Shown here in pieces: positions 31,927-40,128 of a stretch of 40,715 bases of DNA. Position numbers and translations under genes: made by a program. Under the pieces are notes generated by a model, which was not told the DNA's origin, made no database searches, and worked only from the letters and a program-made list of their open reading frames with translations. This stretch comes from a virus: the IMG/VR virus record IMGVR_UViG_3300031371_000009, positions 1-40,715 of that record, one strand, 5' to 3'. Numbering within the stretch: position 1 is the first letter of the stretch; the number at the start of each line of letters is the position of its first letter.

Positions 31927-33045
31927 ATGAGTACAATATTTGACAATGGTGGAAAAAGATTCTTTGAATATGAATTGTTAACATTATCAAATGGTACTTA
32001 TCAACATAGTCAGTTTATAACTGACTATGTTGATAGAGGTGCTATTAATATAGATTTTACAAGGGATGTAATTTCTGGGGCTGATTTTAACATTTTAGAA
32101 ACTGAGGATTTAAATATCAATTATTTGACGGATTTAATTAAGCCATGGTTGAACTTTCAACCGTTATTTAGTACAGAAATATATAAAATACCTTTAGGTC
32201 ATTATATGCTATTAAGTCCTAATATTGATTATGACGGTAAATCTAAAACAAGATTTATACAAGGTTTTGACTTATTAAAAGCCTTAGATATTAAAACAAC
32301 TGAAAGTTACAGTTTTCCAGTAGGAACTAATGTAATTGGGGCTATAGAAAGTTTATTAAATGATATAGGGTCTTGGGTTAATTATCAAATTACACCAAGC
32401 GACGCAGTACTAGGCGAAGACGTAAGTTATCAATTAGGTAGGTCTGTATTATTTATAATTAATAGTTTATTAAATATGATAAATTACTATCCAATGTTTG
32501 TAACTGGTAATGGTGTATATAAAGCTATTCCATGGAACGCAAATCCTAATATATTACATGAGTTTATAGATAATGATGTTTCGTTATATGAATCAAGGAT
32601 ACGCAAAAATGTAGATTATACAAATTACTATAATGAAGTTATAGTAATAAATAATCTAATACAAGAGGATACACCAGCCCTATATAAAAAATTAACTATG
32701 GAAGATATTGGTTTACAAGATCATCCATTTAGTTACACAAGTACTTTGAAAAGGAAGCCCGAAGTTTTTCAAAGTGAAGCTGTTAGCCAAGATTACATTG
32801 ACTTAAGAGCTGAAAGAGAATTAAGGAAAATGTTAGAAATTGAGGAAAGTATATCTTATTATCATGACTTTGTTAGTAGATTATCAGATGGAATACCTTG
32901 GCAAGGTGATTCATTCAGATTTAAAAATAATAATTTAAATGTCGACGAGGTATATAAAATTGTAAGTATGACTTATAATTTAGATGTTAACATGACTATA
33001 AATAGTACTATAAGGAGGGTTAGATCAACATGGCAGAATTTATAG
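31927..33045 (+). CDS. Tail hub / Tal-like protein (372 aa)
   Basis: The order after the Dit-like protein and the sequence (FDNGGKRFFEYELLTLSNG, then IPLGHYMLLSPNIDYDGKSKT, IQGFDLLKALD) match the N-terminal hub domain of Gram-positive Tal proteins (gp27-like). Only the hub is present: no peptidase or fibre follows. It forms the tail tip that closes the tube. The end overlaps the next gene by 16 bp. GAGGTG lies before the ATG. Confidence 0.78.
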   Translation: MSTIFDNGGKRFFEYELLTLSNGTYQHSQFITDYVDRGAINIDFTRDVISGADFNILETEDLNINYLTDLIKPWLNFQPLFSTEIYKIPLGHYMLLSPNIDYDGKSKTRFIQGFDLLKALDIKTTESYSFPVGTNVIGAIESLLNDIGSWVNYQITPSDAVLGEDVSYQLGRSVLFIINSLLNMINYYPMFVTGNGVYKAIPWNANPNILHEFIDNDVSLYESRIRKNVDYTNYYNEVIVINNLIQEDTPALYKKLTMEDIGLQDHPFSYTSTLKRKPEVFQSEAVSQDYIDLRAERELRKMLEIEESISYYHDFVSRLSDGIPWQGDSFRFKNNNLNVDEVYKIVSMTYNLDVNMTINSTIRRVRSTWQNL

Positions 33046-33746
33046 AATTATATGATAGTTTATTAAATAAAAGAACTAAGGACGCTTTTAGAATTGCAAA
33101 TGTTTCAAGTGTAAGTCCTTTACAAATTAAATTATATCCGTCGGATAATGCTATTCCAGCAAATTCTATTATTGGTTTGGTAGGTCTTAAGGTTGGTAGT
33201 ACTGTAATTATGGTATATTACAAGAATAAATTTACAATTATAGGTGTTATTGGTACACCTATAATTGTAGATAGTACTAAAAAAGTTATTGTAAAACAAG
33301 CTTCGCAAGGTTCTACTACGGCTTCTAGTTTTACAACTGATAGTGAATTATCAGCAACTTTAGAACCAAATAAATTATATAAAGTACATTTTAATCTTGT
33401 TGTTAATAATAGCAGTGGTACACCTGACATGTTAATAAATTTTATACCTAGTGGCACAATTACTCTTTATGGTAGTATACATTTTCGGTGTATGTCAGTT
33501 AATGGTACTAACGCCGCCGCTTATGAAGAAGGAAAAACGTCATGTTATACAAGCATTGACGCAGATATATACATAGGATTGGCTAGTGGTTATGGTTCTG
33601 CTAGAGGTACAATGCTATTAAAAGGTGGTGCTAGTGGTGGGGCAATAGGTGTTAAATTTAAGCAAAGATATACAGACGGTGCAAACGCTTCATATATTCG
33701 AGTAGGCTCTTACATAGAATATTATGAAGTACAAGAAATAACTTAA
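33030..33746 (+). CDS. Tail tip / receptor-binding protein (238 aa)
   Basis: Residues 1-85 form an OB-like domain (LYDSLLNKRTKDAFRIANVSSVSPLQIKL, VGLKVGSTVIMVYYKNKFTIIG), as in baseplate spike or hub partners. The rest (TASSFTTDSELSATLEPNKL, SIHFRCMSVNGTNAAAYEEG, GASGGAIGVKFKQRYTDGAN) is beta-rich and resembles C-terminal heads of phage tail fibres, so it probably binds the receptor. It is the last late gene before the terminator. GGAGGGTT lies in the gene before it. Confidence 0.7.
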   Translation: MAEFIELYDSLLNKRTKDAFRIANVSSVSPLQIKLYPSDNAIPANSIIGLVGLKVGSTVIMVYYKNKFTIIGVIGTPIIVDSTKKVIVKQASQGSTTASSFTTDSELSATLEPNKLYKVHFNLVVNNSSGTPDMLINFIPSGTITLYGSIHFRCMSVNGTNAAAYEEGKTSCYTSIDADIYIGLASGYGSARGTMLLKGGASGGAIGVKFKQRYTDGANASYIRVGSYIEYYEVQEIT

Positions 33747-33757
33747 TTTATAACAGC

Positions 33758-33789
33758 AAAAAACCCGAATAATTCGGGTTTTTTTTTTT
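33758..33789. terminator. Bidirectional terminator between late operon and minus cassette
   Basis: A 10-bp inverted repeat AAACCCGAAT/ATTCGGGTTT (33761-33770, 33772-33781) is followed by nine T more and preceded by an A run, so it ends transcription from both sides. Confidence 0.92.
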
Positions 33790-33838
33790 CGTTGAGATAG
33801 AAAATTTATAATTTCAATAGAGAATTAACTATAGTATA

Positions 33839-34576
33839 TCAAATATCTATATATTTAGCAAGTAAATAAATTATGAATCCAATAAATATTATAAACAAAC
33901 TAAAAATTATTTTAAAATAATTATCATTTTCACCAGCTTGCGGTAATACACTACTAGATATAACATTAATCGGTGTTGGTGTTTCTGTTGTAACCTCAGT
34001 AAGTACAGGTGTTACGGTTGGTGTTATAACAGGTGTTGCGGTTGGGGTAGCTGTAGGTTCTATAGTTGGCGTGGCTGTAGGTGTTATAGTTGGTGTGGGT
34101 GATTCAGTAATAACAGGTGTTGCGGTTGGTGTTGGAGTCGGTCCATAGGGTTCAGTTTTAAATCGAAAATAATAATTTATATCATAATTATCATATGGTC
34201 TATATTCAGGATTAAGTTTAATATTTGTTAATACTATATGTGTATAAATGTAGCCATTCCTAACCTTTAAAGGTTTTGTAATTTCCCCTGTCCATTGCAA
34301 AGTTCTATTTTCATCATAACTTTGCATTTTAATATAAATTTCAGGATTTGTCGTAATTTTTGACTCTAAAAGTTTAATCGGTTCACCATTTAATTCTATA
34401 ATAGAATTAAACACAGGTTGAGGGATTATTAAAGTCCATGGAGTCATTTCCTTAAATGTTACCTTATAATTTTGGTCTTCTTGTGCGTAACAATTATTTG
34501 TAAATCCAAATATTACGCACAAAAATATTAGTAATATTATAAAGTAAATTGCAATTCTAAGCTTTTTGTTAATCAT
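33839..34576 (-). CDS. Secreted surface protein with LPxTG-like sorting signal (245 aa)
   Basis: The protein starts with a lipid-like signal segment (MINKKLRIAIYFIILLIFLCVIFGF, predicted cleavage near CYAQ), then a compact domain of about 100 residues (VTFKEMTPWTLIIPQPVFNS). Next is a Pro/Thr linker (TPTPTATPVITESPTPTIT... near 150-205), then LPQAG (211-215), a membrane span and the short end AKYIDI. This is the order of a sortase-anchored wall protein, with Ala where Thr is usual. It would be shown on the infected cell surface, e.g. for exclusion of other phages or as a toxin-like decoration. Confidence 0.75.
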   Translation of the reverse strand: MINKKLRIAIYFIILLIFLCVIFGFTNNCYAQEDQNYKVTFKEMTPWTLIIPQPVFNSIIELNGEPIKLLESKITTNPEIYIKMQSYDENRTLQWTGEITKPLKVRNGYIYTHIVLTNIKLNPEYRPYDNYDINYYFRFKTEPYGPTPTPTATPVITESPTPTITPTATPTIEPTATPTATPVITPTVTPVLTEVTTETPTPINVISSSVLPQAGENDNYFKIIFSLFIIFIGFIIYLLAKYIDI

Positions 34577-34769
34577 TGTAATAATTTCCTTTCTTAGCTT
34601 CCTTAAAATAATTATTCACTTCAAATTTTGTAAGATTTTTGAGTTTTTTTCTTTTGATTTTATTTAATTTAGATTTTTTCTTGCCATGATATTCATTGCA
34701 ACAAGGACACTTTATACCACCAATACCAATGATATTGTGTCCTTGCTGTGTAAATAAATCTTTAGTCAT
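34569..34769 (-). CDS. Small zinc-binding-like protein (66 aa)
   Basis: MTKDLFTQQGHNIIGIGGIK is followed by CPCCNEYHGKKKSKLNK, a C-x-C-C-x3-H metal site, and then a Lys-rich helical end. The set is known from small phage zinc-hook-like proteins of no known role. It overlaps the surface-protein gene by 8 bp and the next gene upstream by 8 bp, so the cassette is one operon. Confidence 0.7.
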   Translation of the reverse strand: MTKDLFTQQGHNIIGIGGIKCPCCNEYHGKKKSKLNKIKRKKLKNLTKFEVNNYFKEAKKGNYYND

Positions 34770-35046
34770 TATTTGTAATAAAATGCTTATTTAGTTCACC
34801 GCATAATTCATTTCTAAAGATTTTCAGTTCGTTTATATTATCCTCAATTTCTTCAATTCTTATTGATATACCTTTTCTAGTATAATGATAGATTCCATCA
34901 CCTAAAGAATCTATTTCCCCATTATCTATCATTGAATTTAGGCAATCATCACAAATGTCGAACTGTTCTAATTCAAAATCTCTTTCATGGCAAAGATCAT
35001 CAATTTTGACCTCATAACATTTATAACATACATTATAATCACTCAT
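34762..35046 (-). CDS. Zinc-ribbon-like protein (94 aa)
   Basis: The ATG whose first base is 35046 gives MSDYNVCYKCYEVKIDD and follows AAAGGG; an ATG at 35100 overlaps the gene before by 35 bp and lacks a site. CYKC near residues 7-10 pairs with CDDC near 35-38 (separated by 24), a zinc ribbon. The C-terminal helix is charged. Role unknown. Confidence 0.65.
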   Translation of the reverse strand: MSDYNVCYKCYEVKIDDLCHERDFELEQFDICDDCLNSMIDNGEIDSLGDGIYHYTRKGISIRIEEIEDNINELKIFRNELCGELNKHFITNND

Positions 35047-35065
35047 TATATCAAACCCTTTCTTA

Positions 35066-35458
35066 TTAATCAATTTCCTTAATTTCCTCAACACCTTCAT
35101 TTAAAAACATTTTAAGTGTTTCCTTGTTAAACATTGAATAATCAGCTTTTAAAATTGCTGGTGAATCATTCCTAAATTTACTATCATAGAATAATGCAAA
35201 TTTAAAAGTTATAGTCATGTCAAATAATAGAACTAATGTATAATTTTTAAATCTTAATACACCGTTACTTGTCGAATTTTCTATCAAATGTATTAGAAAA
35301 TTATGTTTACATTCTTCAAATGGTACATTTAATAATTTATTTATTGAATCAACTATATGTATATAATTGGATTCATTAACCATTAGAATTTTACCAATGT
35401 TATTCTCATTATTTGAATAACTTACTTTCCCAATTGTATTATATTTTTGTTTAATCAT
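35066..35458 (-). CDS. Hypothetical protein (130 aa)
   Basis: Start MIKQKYNTIGKVSYSNNENN behind GGAGG. A beta-rich protein of 130 residues (GVLRFKNYTLVLLFDMTITFKFALFY) with a helical end (MFNKETLKMFLNEGVEEI). Its start overlaps the end of the 50-residue gene upstream by 8 bp. No family is recognised. Confidence 0.7.
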   Translation of the reverse strand: MIKQKYNTIGKVSYSNNENNIGKILMVNESNYIHIVDSINKLLNVPFEECKHNFLIHLIENSTSNGVLRFKNYTLVLLFDMTITFKFALFYDSKFRNDSPAILKADYSMFNKETLKMFLNEGVEEIKEID

Positions 35459-35603
35459 TGTAAAACCTCCGATATAATTTTATTCTTAAATCTTGTATTT
35501 TATTTGCTATGTTATCAAAAAACATATTATTAAAATGAGAACCAAATCCCATTAAAGTATTTTGTAACCAGAGCAGACAATTTATTATGTAATCAATAAA
35601 CAT
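35451..35603 (-). CDS. Small membrane-associated protein (50 aa)
   Basis: GGAG and the leader ATTTTTAAA precede the ATG (first base 35603). The product is MFIDYIINCLLWLQNTLMGF followed by a basic amphipathic end (KIQDLRIKLYRRFYND), and its end overlaps the next start by 8 bp. A membrane-touching helix is likely. Not recognised. Confidence 0.6.
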   Translation of the reverse strand: MFIDYIINCLLWLQNTLMGFGSHFNNMFFDNIANKIQDLRIKLYRRFYND

Positions 35604-35604
35604 T

Positions 35605-36144
35605 TTAAAAATCTCCTTTTGTTATTATTTGTATTGTTGGTGTTAATATACCTTGTACAATATACTTAAATTTGATATATGCACCGAATTTTACAGGAAT
35701 GTATAGATACATTCTATGTAAGTTATCTAAAGTATAATAAAAAGTTTTGGACCTATTTAATCTTAACATTAATTTCAATAAATCGGCATTATACATAAAT
35801 TTTGAATCATCTACTTTTATGTATTCATCAGGGTATTGTTGATACATTTTCAATACCTGTAATTGCTGTTTATCACACTTAAACAATCCTATATTATTTA
35901 TATTTTTCATTAATCTATATTTAGAATCAAATTGTGATTTTGGAACTATTATTCTTGTATTTCTCCAATTGATTATAGATAGAGGAGAAATACAAAATTT
36001 ATAGTTGTATCTCTCATTTTCTATTAAAACTGTATAATCATGAAAGCCATTATACAGTTTTAAATTTCCACAATTGAAAGTTAAATATTGGTCATATACT
36101 TTTTTAGCCAATTTTGAACTCGTCCTTAAATTTCCAAATATCAC
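35605..36144 (-). CDS. Hypothetical protein (up to 179 aa)
   Basis: The GTG at 36144 lies in the end of the next gene and has no clear ribosome site; a TTG at 36111 behind AAGGACGAG is an alternative start. The body (YNYKFCISPLSIINWRNTRIIVPKSQFDSKYRLMKN) is beta/alpha and aromatic. Region KMYQQYPDEYIKVDDSKFMYNADLLKLMLRLN suggests helical packing. No family is recognised. Confidence 0.6.
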   Translation of the reverse strand: MIFGNLRTSSKLAKKVYDQYLTFNCGNLKLYNGFHDYTVLIENERYNYKFCISPLSIINWRNTRIIVPKSQFDSKYRLMKNINNIGLFKCDKQQLQVLKMYQQYPDEYIKVDDSKFMYNADLLKLMLRLNRSKTFYYTLDNLHRMYLYIPVKFGAYIKFKYIVQGILTPTIQIITKGDF

Positions 36145-36526
36145 AATCTTTTCGTTCTATATAGTTCCTGCTACCTAATATATTAAAAACTTTGTCTACA
36201 TGTATTTTTCTTAATTCAATAAATTGAGCAAAGTATATTAAGAAAAAACAATCGTTTCTATCAGGGTCCAAATGATATAGTTTTTTAAGGTTTAAGAGCT
36301 GTTTTTTATCCTTTGCTTGCATATACCACTTGTAACCTTTTTCTTTCTCCTTGGCGTCAAAAAGTAGTGTTTTTGAAGGTGTTATGATTATATAGTCAAA
36401 AGGTTCACCTTCTATATATATGCCTTTATGATTTCGATTTGCGTTATTTTTCCAACCGAATCCTTGATTTGTTTTGTTTACATAGTCTATTAGCTTGTTA
36501 ATTTGATTTTCCAAAAAATTTTTCAT
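36104..36526 (-). CDS. RecU-like Holliday-junction resolvase (140 aa)
   Basis: The core FDYIIITPSKTLLFDAKEKEKG matches the PD-(D/E)xK motifs of RecU (Asp...Asp-x-Lys), and the following KDKKQLLNLKKLYHLDP... DCFFLIYFAQF matches its C-terminal helix and strand. The N-terminal GFGWKNNANRNHKGIYIEGEPFD carries the loop before the first Asp. RecU cuts four-way junctions and would resolve phage recombination intermediates before packaging. It lies in the minus cassette. Confidence 0.78.
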   Translation of the reverse strand: MKNFLENQINKLIDYVNKTNQGFGWKNNANRNHKGIYIEGEPFDYIIITPSKTLLFDAKEKEKGYKWYMQAKDKKQLLNLKKLYHLDPDRNDCFFLIYFAQFIELRKIHVDKVFNILGSRNYIERKDCDIWKFKDEFKIG

Positions 36527-36548
36527 AATTTTCTAATCTCCTTTTCTT

Positions 36549-36905
36549 TTATTTTTTATTATTTTTCATTGAAACATAAGTCTTATCTTTGAATATATTT
36601 GGTTTTATTTCTCCTTTATCAATTATTTTTCCCATAACTTCAATTGTATTATCTGGTTTACTTTCTTCTATACTTTTTAATATTTCGTCTACTTTAAATT
36701 TTAAAGTATTAGTATTAGTTGTATAGAATTGATTAGTTCTTATTATTTCGTCCTTTAAGTCATGAAATTTATCTTCTATATAATCTAAATTTTTCTTTAT
36801 ATTAAATATAGATTTTCCTTTAGTGATTAACATTCCAGTAATACCACCAGATATAAATATTACTAAAGAACATGCACACAATGTTAATATTATCGAAATT
36901 TCCAT
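36549..36905 (-). CDS. Membrane-anchored coiled-coil protein (118 aa)
   Basis: Residues 3-28 are a membrane span (ISIILTLCACSLVIFISGGITGMLI), followed by a coiled coil (NIKKNLDYIEDKFHDLKDEI) and a charged end. It is the first gene of the minus cassette. Some phage superinfection-exclusion proteins have this plan, but nothing specific is recognised. GGAGG lies before the ATG. Confidence 0.7.
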   Translation of the reverse strand: MEISIILTLCACSLVIFISGGITGMLITKGKSIFNIKKNLDYIEDKFHDLKDEIIRTNQFYTTNTNTLKFKVDEILKSIEESKPDNTIEVMGKIIDKGEIKPNIFKDKTYVSMKNNKK

Positions 36906-36937
36906 CCTTTAAACCTCCGTACATTTAATATAACTTA

Positions 36938-36966
36938 ATTATAATACATTTAGTTATAGTTGTCAA
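36938..36966 (-). promoter_or_regulatory. Promoter of the minus-strand cassette
   Basis: On the minus strand TTGACA (36966-36961) and TATAAT (36943-36938) are 17 bp apart. TAACT and AGTTA arms flank the -10, a distant relative of the early operator. It lies 22 bp from the first GTTACA of region B. Confidence 0.82.
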
Positions 36967-36986
36967 CGTTTTTATTGTAGTATTTA

Positions 36987-37380
36987 AAGTTACAAAAAAG
37001 TTGTAACCCTGTTTAATGTACTATTAATCATACATACAGCAGTTGAATTGTTTAGGGTTACAACAGGTTACAGAAATTTTTTAAAAGTTGTAACCCTATC
37101 AAATGTAGTCGTGTTCTTAATCTAACGAGTTAGGGTTACAGGGTTACAACTTTTTATATAAAAAACTATATACGAAAAAAAAATTTATAAAAATAAAATA
37201 CTATATATATATATAAGTATAGAGAAAAAGTTGTAACCCTGTAACCTTAGCACTAAATCATTGATCGCTCTAAGGCTACAAGGGTTACAACGAGTTGTAA
37301 CCGTTTTGTAACCCTAAAATTAAAAACTGTACACATTAGATTGTTACTGGTCTACATAGGGTTACAACTTTTGTAACCCT
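36987..37380. repeat. GTTACA/TGTAAC repeat region B (candidate origin or centromere)
   Basis: Fourteen GTTACA/TGTAAC motifs between the minus promoter and the D5 helicase gene. From about 37056 it is a clear copy of region A: GGGTTACAA, GGTTACAGAAATTTTTTAA, the AT-only core (37149-37225), the inverted pair around it, and the terminal AGGGTTACAACTTTTGTAACC. Modules are permuted: the piece TAACCCTATCAAATGTAGT precedes them in A and follows the first ones in B. The site next to the D5-like helicase is typical for a replication origin. Confidence 0.85.
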
Positions 37381-37461
37381 AAATATTTTGAAAAATCAAT
37401 AATTAGATTTACTTTATAATGGTAATATGTTAAAATTATATTATTGCTTAGGGGATAGAAA

Positions 37462-37486
37462 CATATCTTACAAGGTTTGAGATATG
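37462..37486 (+). promoter_or_regulatory. Leader hairpin of the D5-like helicase gene
   Basis: CATATCT (37462-37468) pairs with AGATATG (37480-37486) 14 bases before the ribosome site. It may protect the mRNA end or regulate translation. A possible -10 TATAAT is at 37415-37420 with no good -35. Confidence 0.4.
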
Positions 37487-37514
37487 AAAATTTAAAAGCG
37501 GAGGTGTTGTGGTA

Positions 37515-39461
37515 ATGAATGACACAAACAATAAGAAATTATACATTATAGAATATGATATAGATTCTATATTAATAAACGACACTTTATCAGAAAAAAT
37601 CTATAATGATATAGATAAATATATCGATATAGAGATTAATTATTTAAAGGATAAAGGATTTAAATTTATAGAGAAGAAGGATGAAACACAGTTAATATTT
37701 TGTTTTGATTTAAATTTAAATAAAAACAAATTTAAAAATATTCCGATCGGTTTTATTTCTGAATGTGACAGTGATTACAACAGATTAGATCATTCAAAAT
37801 ATAAGTATGAATTAAAGCAGAAAATCGTTGATAAACGGTTAGAAGCTATTAAAACCGTTTTTGATGATATGGGTATAAATTATTCAATGAAATCTGATGG
37901 AGCTGAATATTCTTGTCATGTTTGTAAAAAAGATAATATGAAATGTAAGATATTTACTTCATTTATTACAAATACATTTTCTAAAAATGATTGTACAGAC
38001 GAAAAACACCAACGAGAATTTAAGAAACTTAAGAAAAAGTGTCAGGACGTATATAATGAATTAAAAAATGATATTTTAGGTATTTATAACTTAGATGTCG
38101 ATAGAATTAGGGAAATTGTTAATACTCATTTTCCTAAGATCAAAAGGGATAAAAATTCAGGTGATTTATATTATTATAGTGAAATAAATAAATATTATAA
38201 AGTATTAATTGATGAGAAAAATAATTCAATGTTAAACGCACTTATTAGAAAGTATTTTTTTCATGACGTTTTAGGTGATATATTCACATTAAACACTAAG
38301 GACATGAACGATTTGAGAAATGTTTTATATGATATGGTTTTCGTAGAAGTTTCAGAACCCATAACTGACGATTATATATGTCTGAATAATGGCGTGTATG
38401 ATATAAAAAATAAGTCTCTAATAGATCATGATTCAGAGTTATTTTTTATTAATAAATTAGAGATAGACTATAATCCTAAATTGGGTTATAAGTTCGTAGA
38501 AGATTTATGCAACGATTGGAAAATAGAATCAGATGAATTTAAAAGAATGTTAGGTTATTGCTTCACATCTGATTATTCACAGGAAAAAATATTTATTATG
38601 AATGGTTTAGGTGGTTCAGGCAAAGGCACTTCTATGGAAATATTAAACCAATTGTTAAAAGGTAAAACAATTGGTTGTGATATAGAAGATATCAGCAAAG
38701 GATTTGCTCCAACTGGTATTGAGAATGCTACTACCATGATAGATTATGATTTTGATTCTGAGACATTCTATAGAGTTTCAGTCAAGAAATTAAATAAATA
38801 CTGTGATGGTTCAGAAATTTATGTTGACAGAAAGTATAAACAAGGCTTTTATATAGAAGGAAAATTAAAACCTATAATATGTACCAATGAGTTGCCAAAT
38901 TTAAAACTTAATACAGATAATCTTGGATACTATAGAAGATTGTATGTATTTGATTTTAAAAATCAGTTTAAGGAAGGAAAAAATCAAAATTTTAATTTAA
39001 AAAATCTTATTAAAACAGATAGTAAATGTAGGTCTGAAATGTTAAACTTTTTAATTTCAGCGATACATTTATATCATGACAGAGATATCACAAAACCATT
39101 TTTTAAGAATCAGGACGATTTAAAATTAAAACAACAGGCTGAATCAAATCCTACAATAGAATATATCTTAGATAGTTTTGAAAAAACAAGTGTATCTGAT
39201 GAAATCAAAGAAAATTATAGATTAAGTTGGTCTGAAATAATAGAACACTACAACAAATATGCTGAATCAATGAACTTTTCAGCAATGCAAAAACGTAAGC
39301 TTAAAAAGCTATTTAAACAGTATTTACACATTATAGATAATGATTTAGATAGAGTTTTAAAAATAAAAGGTAAACCAACTAGGTGTATAATGAATATAAG
39401 ATTTAAAAATGACGATAACGACATTTCTAAAGATTTTTCTGAACATGAAACGGAAATGTAA
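37515..39461 (+). CDS. D5-like SF3 helicase / primase (648 aa)
   Basis: The ATG at 37515 is 8 bases after GGAGGTG; the GTG at 37509 is too close. The C-terminal half is a superfamily 3 helicase: Walker A GLGGSGKGT (about 364-372), ATTMIDYDFDSETF as Walker B, and sensor CTNELPNL followed by YYRRLYVFDF. The flanking N-terminal domain of D5 type (YDMVFVEVSEPITDDYICLNNGVYDI) is present. The first ~190 residues have CHVCKKDNMKC, perhaps a zinc site, and no clear primase triad. It would unwind the phage DNA at region B or A for the family B polymerase. Confidence 0.9.
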   Translation: MNDTNNKKLYIIEYDIDSILINDTLSEKIYNDIDKYIDIEINYLKDKGFKFIEKKDETQLIFCFDLNLNKNKFKNIPIGFISECDSDYNRLDHSKYKYELKQKIVDKRLEAIKTVFDDMGINYSMKSDGAEYSCHVCKKDNMKCKIFTSFITNTFSKNDCTDEKHQREFKKLKKKCQDVYNELKNDILGIYNLDVDRIREIVNTHFPKIKRDKNSGDLYYYSEINKYYKVLIDEKNNSMLNALIRKYFFHDVLGDIFTLNTKDMNDLRNVLYDMVFVEVSEPITDDYICLNNGVYDIKNKSLIDHDSELFFINKLEIDYNPKLGYKFVEDLCNDWKIESDEFKRMLGYCFTSDYSQEKIFIMNGLGGSGKGTSMEILNQLLKGKTIGCDIEDISKGFAPTGIENATTMIDYDFDSETFYRVSVKKLNKYCDGSEIYVDRKYKQGFYIEGKLKPIICTNELPNLKLNTDNLGYYRRLYVFDFKNQFKEGKNQNFNLKNLIKTDSKCRSEMLNFLISAIHLYHDRDITKPFFKNQDDLKLKQQAESNPTIEYILDSFEKTSVSDEIKENYRLSWSEIIEHYNKYAESMNFSAMQKRKLKKLFKQYLHIIDNDLDRVLKIKGKPTRCIMNIRFKNDDNDISKDFSEHETEM

Positions 39462-39482
39462 TAAATAAAATTATAAAAAGTG

Positions 39483-39521
39483 TTGACAGATAAAGTTGAG
39501 TGTAGTATACTATAGTTAAGT
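39483..39521 (+). promoter_or_regulatory. Early promoter with palindromic operator (site 7)
   Basis: TTGACA (39483-39488) and TATACT (39506-39511), 17-bp spacer; AGTTGAGTGTAGTATACTAT with TAGTTAAGTTAAG after it is nearly site 5. It starts the block that runs through the join into the RyR gene. Confidence 0.9.
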
Positions 39522-39563
39522 TAAGAAATTAACTTAAATAAATTTTAAAGGAGTTAAAAAAAT

Positions 39564-39737
39564 ATGGGTAACGACAAATACAAACCTGTTGGTGGTGGAC
39601 CTTTACAGGACGAGTTTGGGACTGAAAAAGACCAACCAAACATCAGACCTAATGTTAAAACACCAAAAACACAAAACGAAAATAGCAAAGTTGATAAAAT
39701 TGTAGAAAAACCAGAAAGAAAATCTAAATGGTGTTAA
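39564..39737 (+). CDS. Small Pro/Lys-rich protein (57 aa)
   Basis: AAAGGAG precedes the ATG. The product (MGNDKYKPVGGGPLQDEFG) is disordered, rich in Pro, Lys, Asn, and ends KSKWC with a terminal Cys. Possibly a binding peptide; no family is recognised. A hairpin follows. Confidence 0.65.
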   Translation: MGNDKYKPVGGGPLQDEFGTEKDQPNIRPNVKTPKTQNENSKVDKIVEKPERKSKWC

Positions 39738-39740
39738 AAA

Positions 39741-39760
39741 TAGGGGCTATATAGCCCCTA
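39741..39760 (+). terminator. Hairpin after the site-7 first gene
   Basis: TAGGGGCTAT/ATAGCCCCTA is a perfect 20-bp palindrome; it shares the GGGGCT/AGCCCC stem with 1142-1160 but has no T-run, so it is partial at most. Confidence 0.55.
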
Positions 39761-39785
39761 AATACTAAAAGGAGATTAGAAAATT

Positions 39786-39950
39786 ATGTCTGAAAAAACA
39801 GTTAAGTTGTCAGATATGACACAATATGAATTAAAACAAGTCAAATCAGTTTTCAAAAAATTAAAAATCAATAATGAAGATGATGCAATTATTGGTTATG
39901 CTTTAAGACTGGTACTTAGTATAAATAATACTAAGTTACCATTAGATTAA
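39786..39950 (+). CDS. Small hypothetical protein (54 aa)
   Basis: The leader AAAGGAGATTAGAAAATT precedes the ATG. The product is a helical protein (MSEKTVKLSDMTQYELKQVKSV ... DAIIGYALRLVLSINN), charged at the N-terminus. The last half resembles an oligomeric helix. Not recognised. Confidence 0.68.
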   Translation: MSEKTVKLSDMTQYELKQVKSVFKKLKINNEDDAIIGYALRLVLSINNTKLPLD

Positions 39951-39971
39951 TAAAATAATGAGGTTAATTAA

Positions 39972-40109
39972 ATGTTTAAAAAACTAAGGGAAAATATAAA
40001 ATTTGAAATTGACTTATTAGAAATTGATTGGTTAAGAATTATACTTAGTGTTTTAACATCAGTCATATTAATAGGTTTAGGAATGTTTATATTTTTATTA
40101 TTAAAATAA
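39972..40109 (+). CDS. Small membrane protein (45 aa)
   Basis: GAGGTTAATTAA precedes the ATG. A basic start (MFKKLRENIKFEIDLLEIDW) is followed by one membrane span (IILSVLTSVILIGLGMFIFLLL). Function is unknown. Confidence 0.65.
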   Translation: MFKKLRENIKFEIDLLEIDWLRIILSVLTSVILIGLGMFIFLLLK

Positions 40110-40128
40110 TAAAGGAGATAGAAAAATT

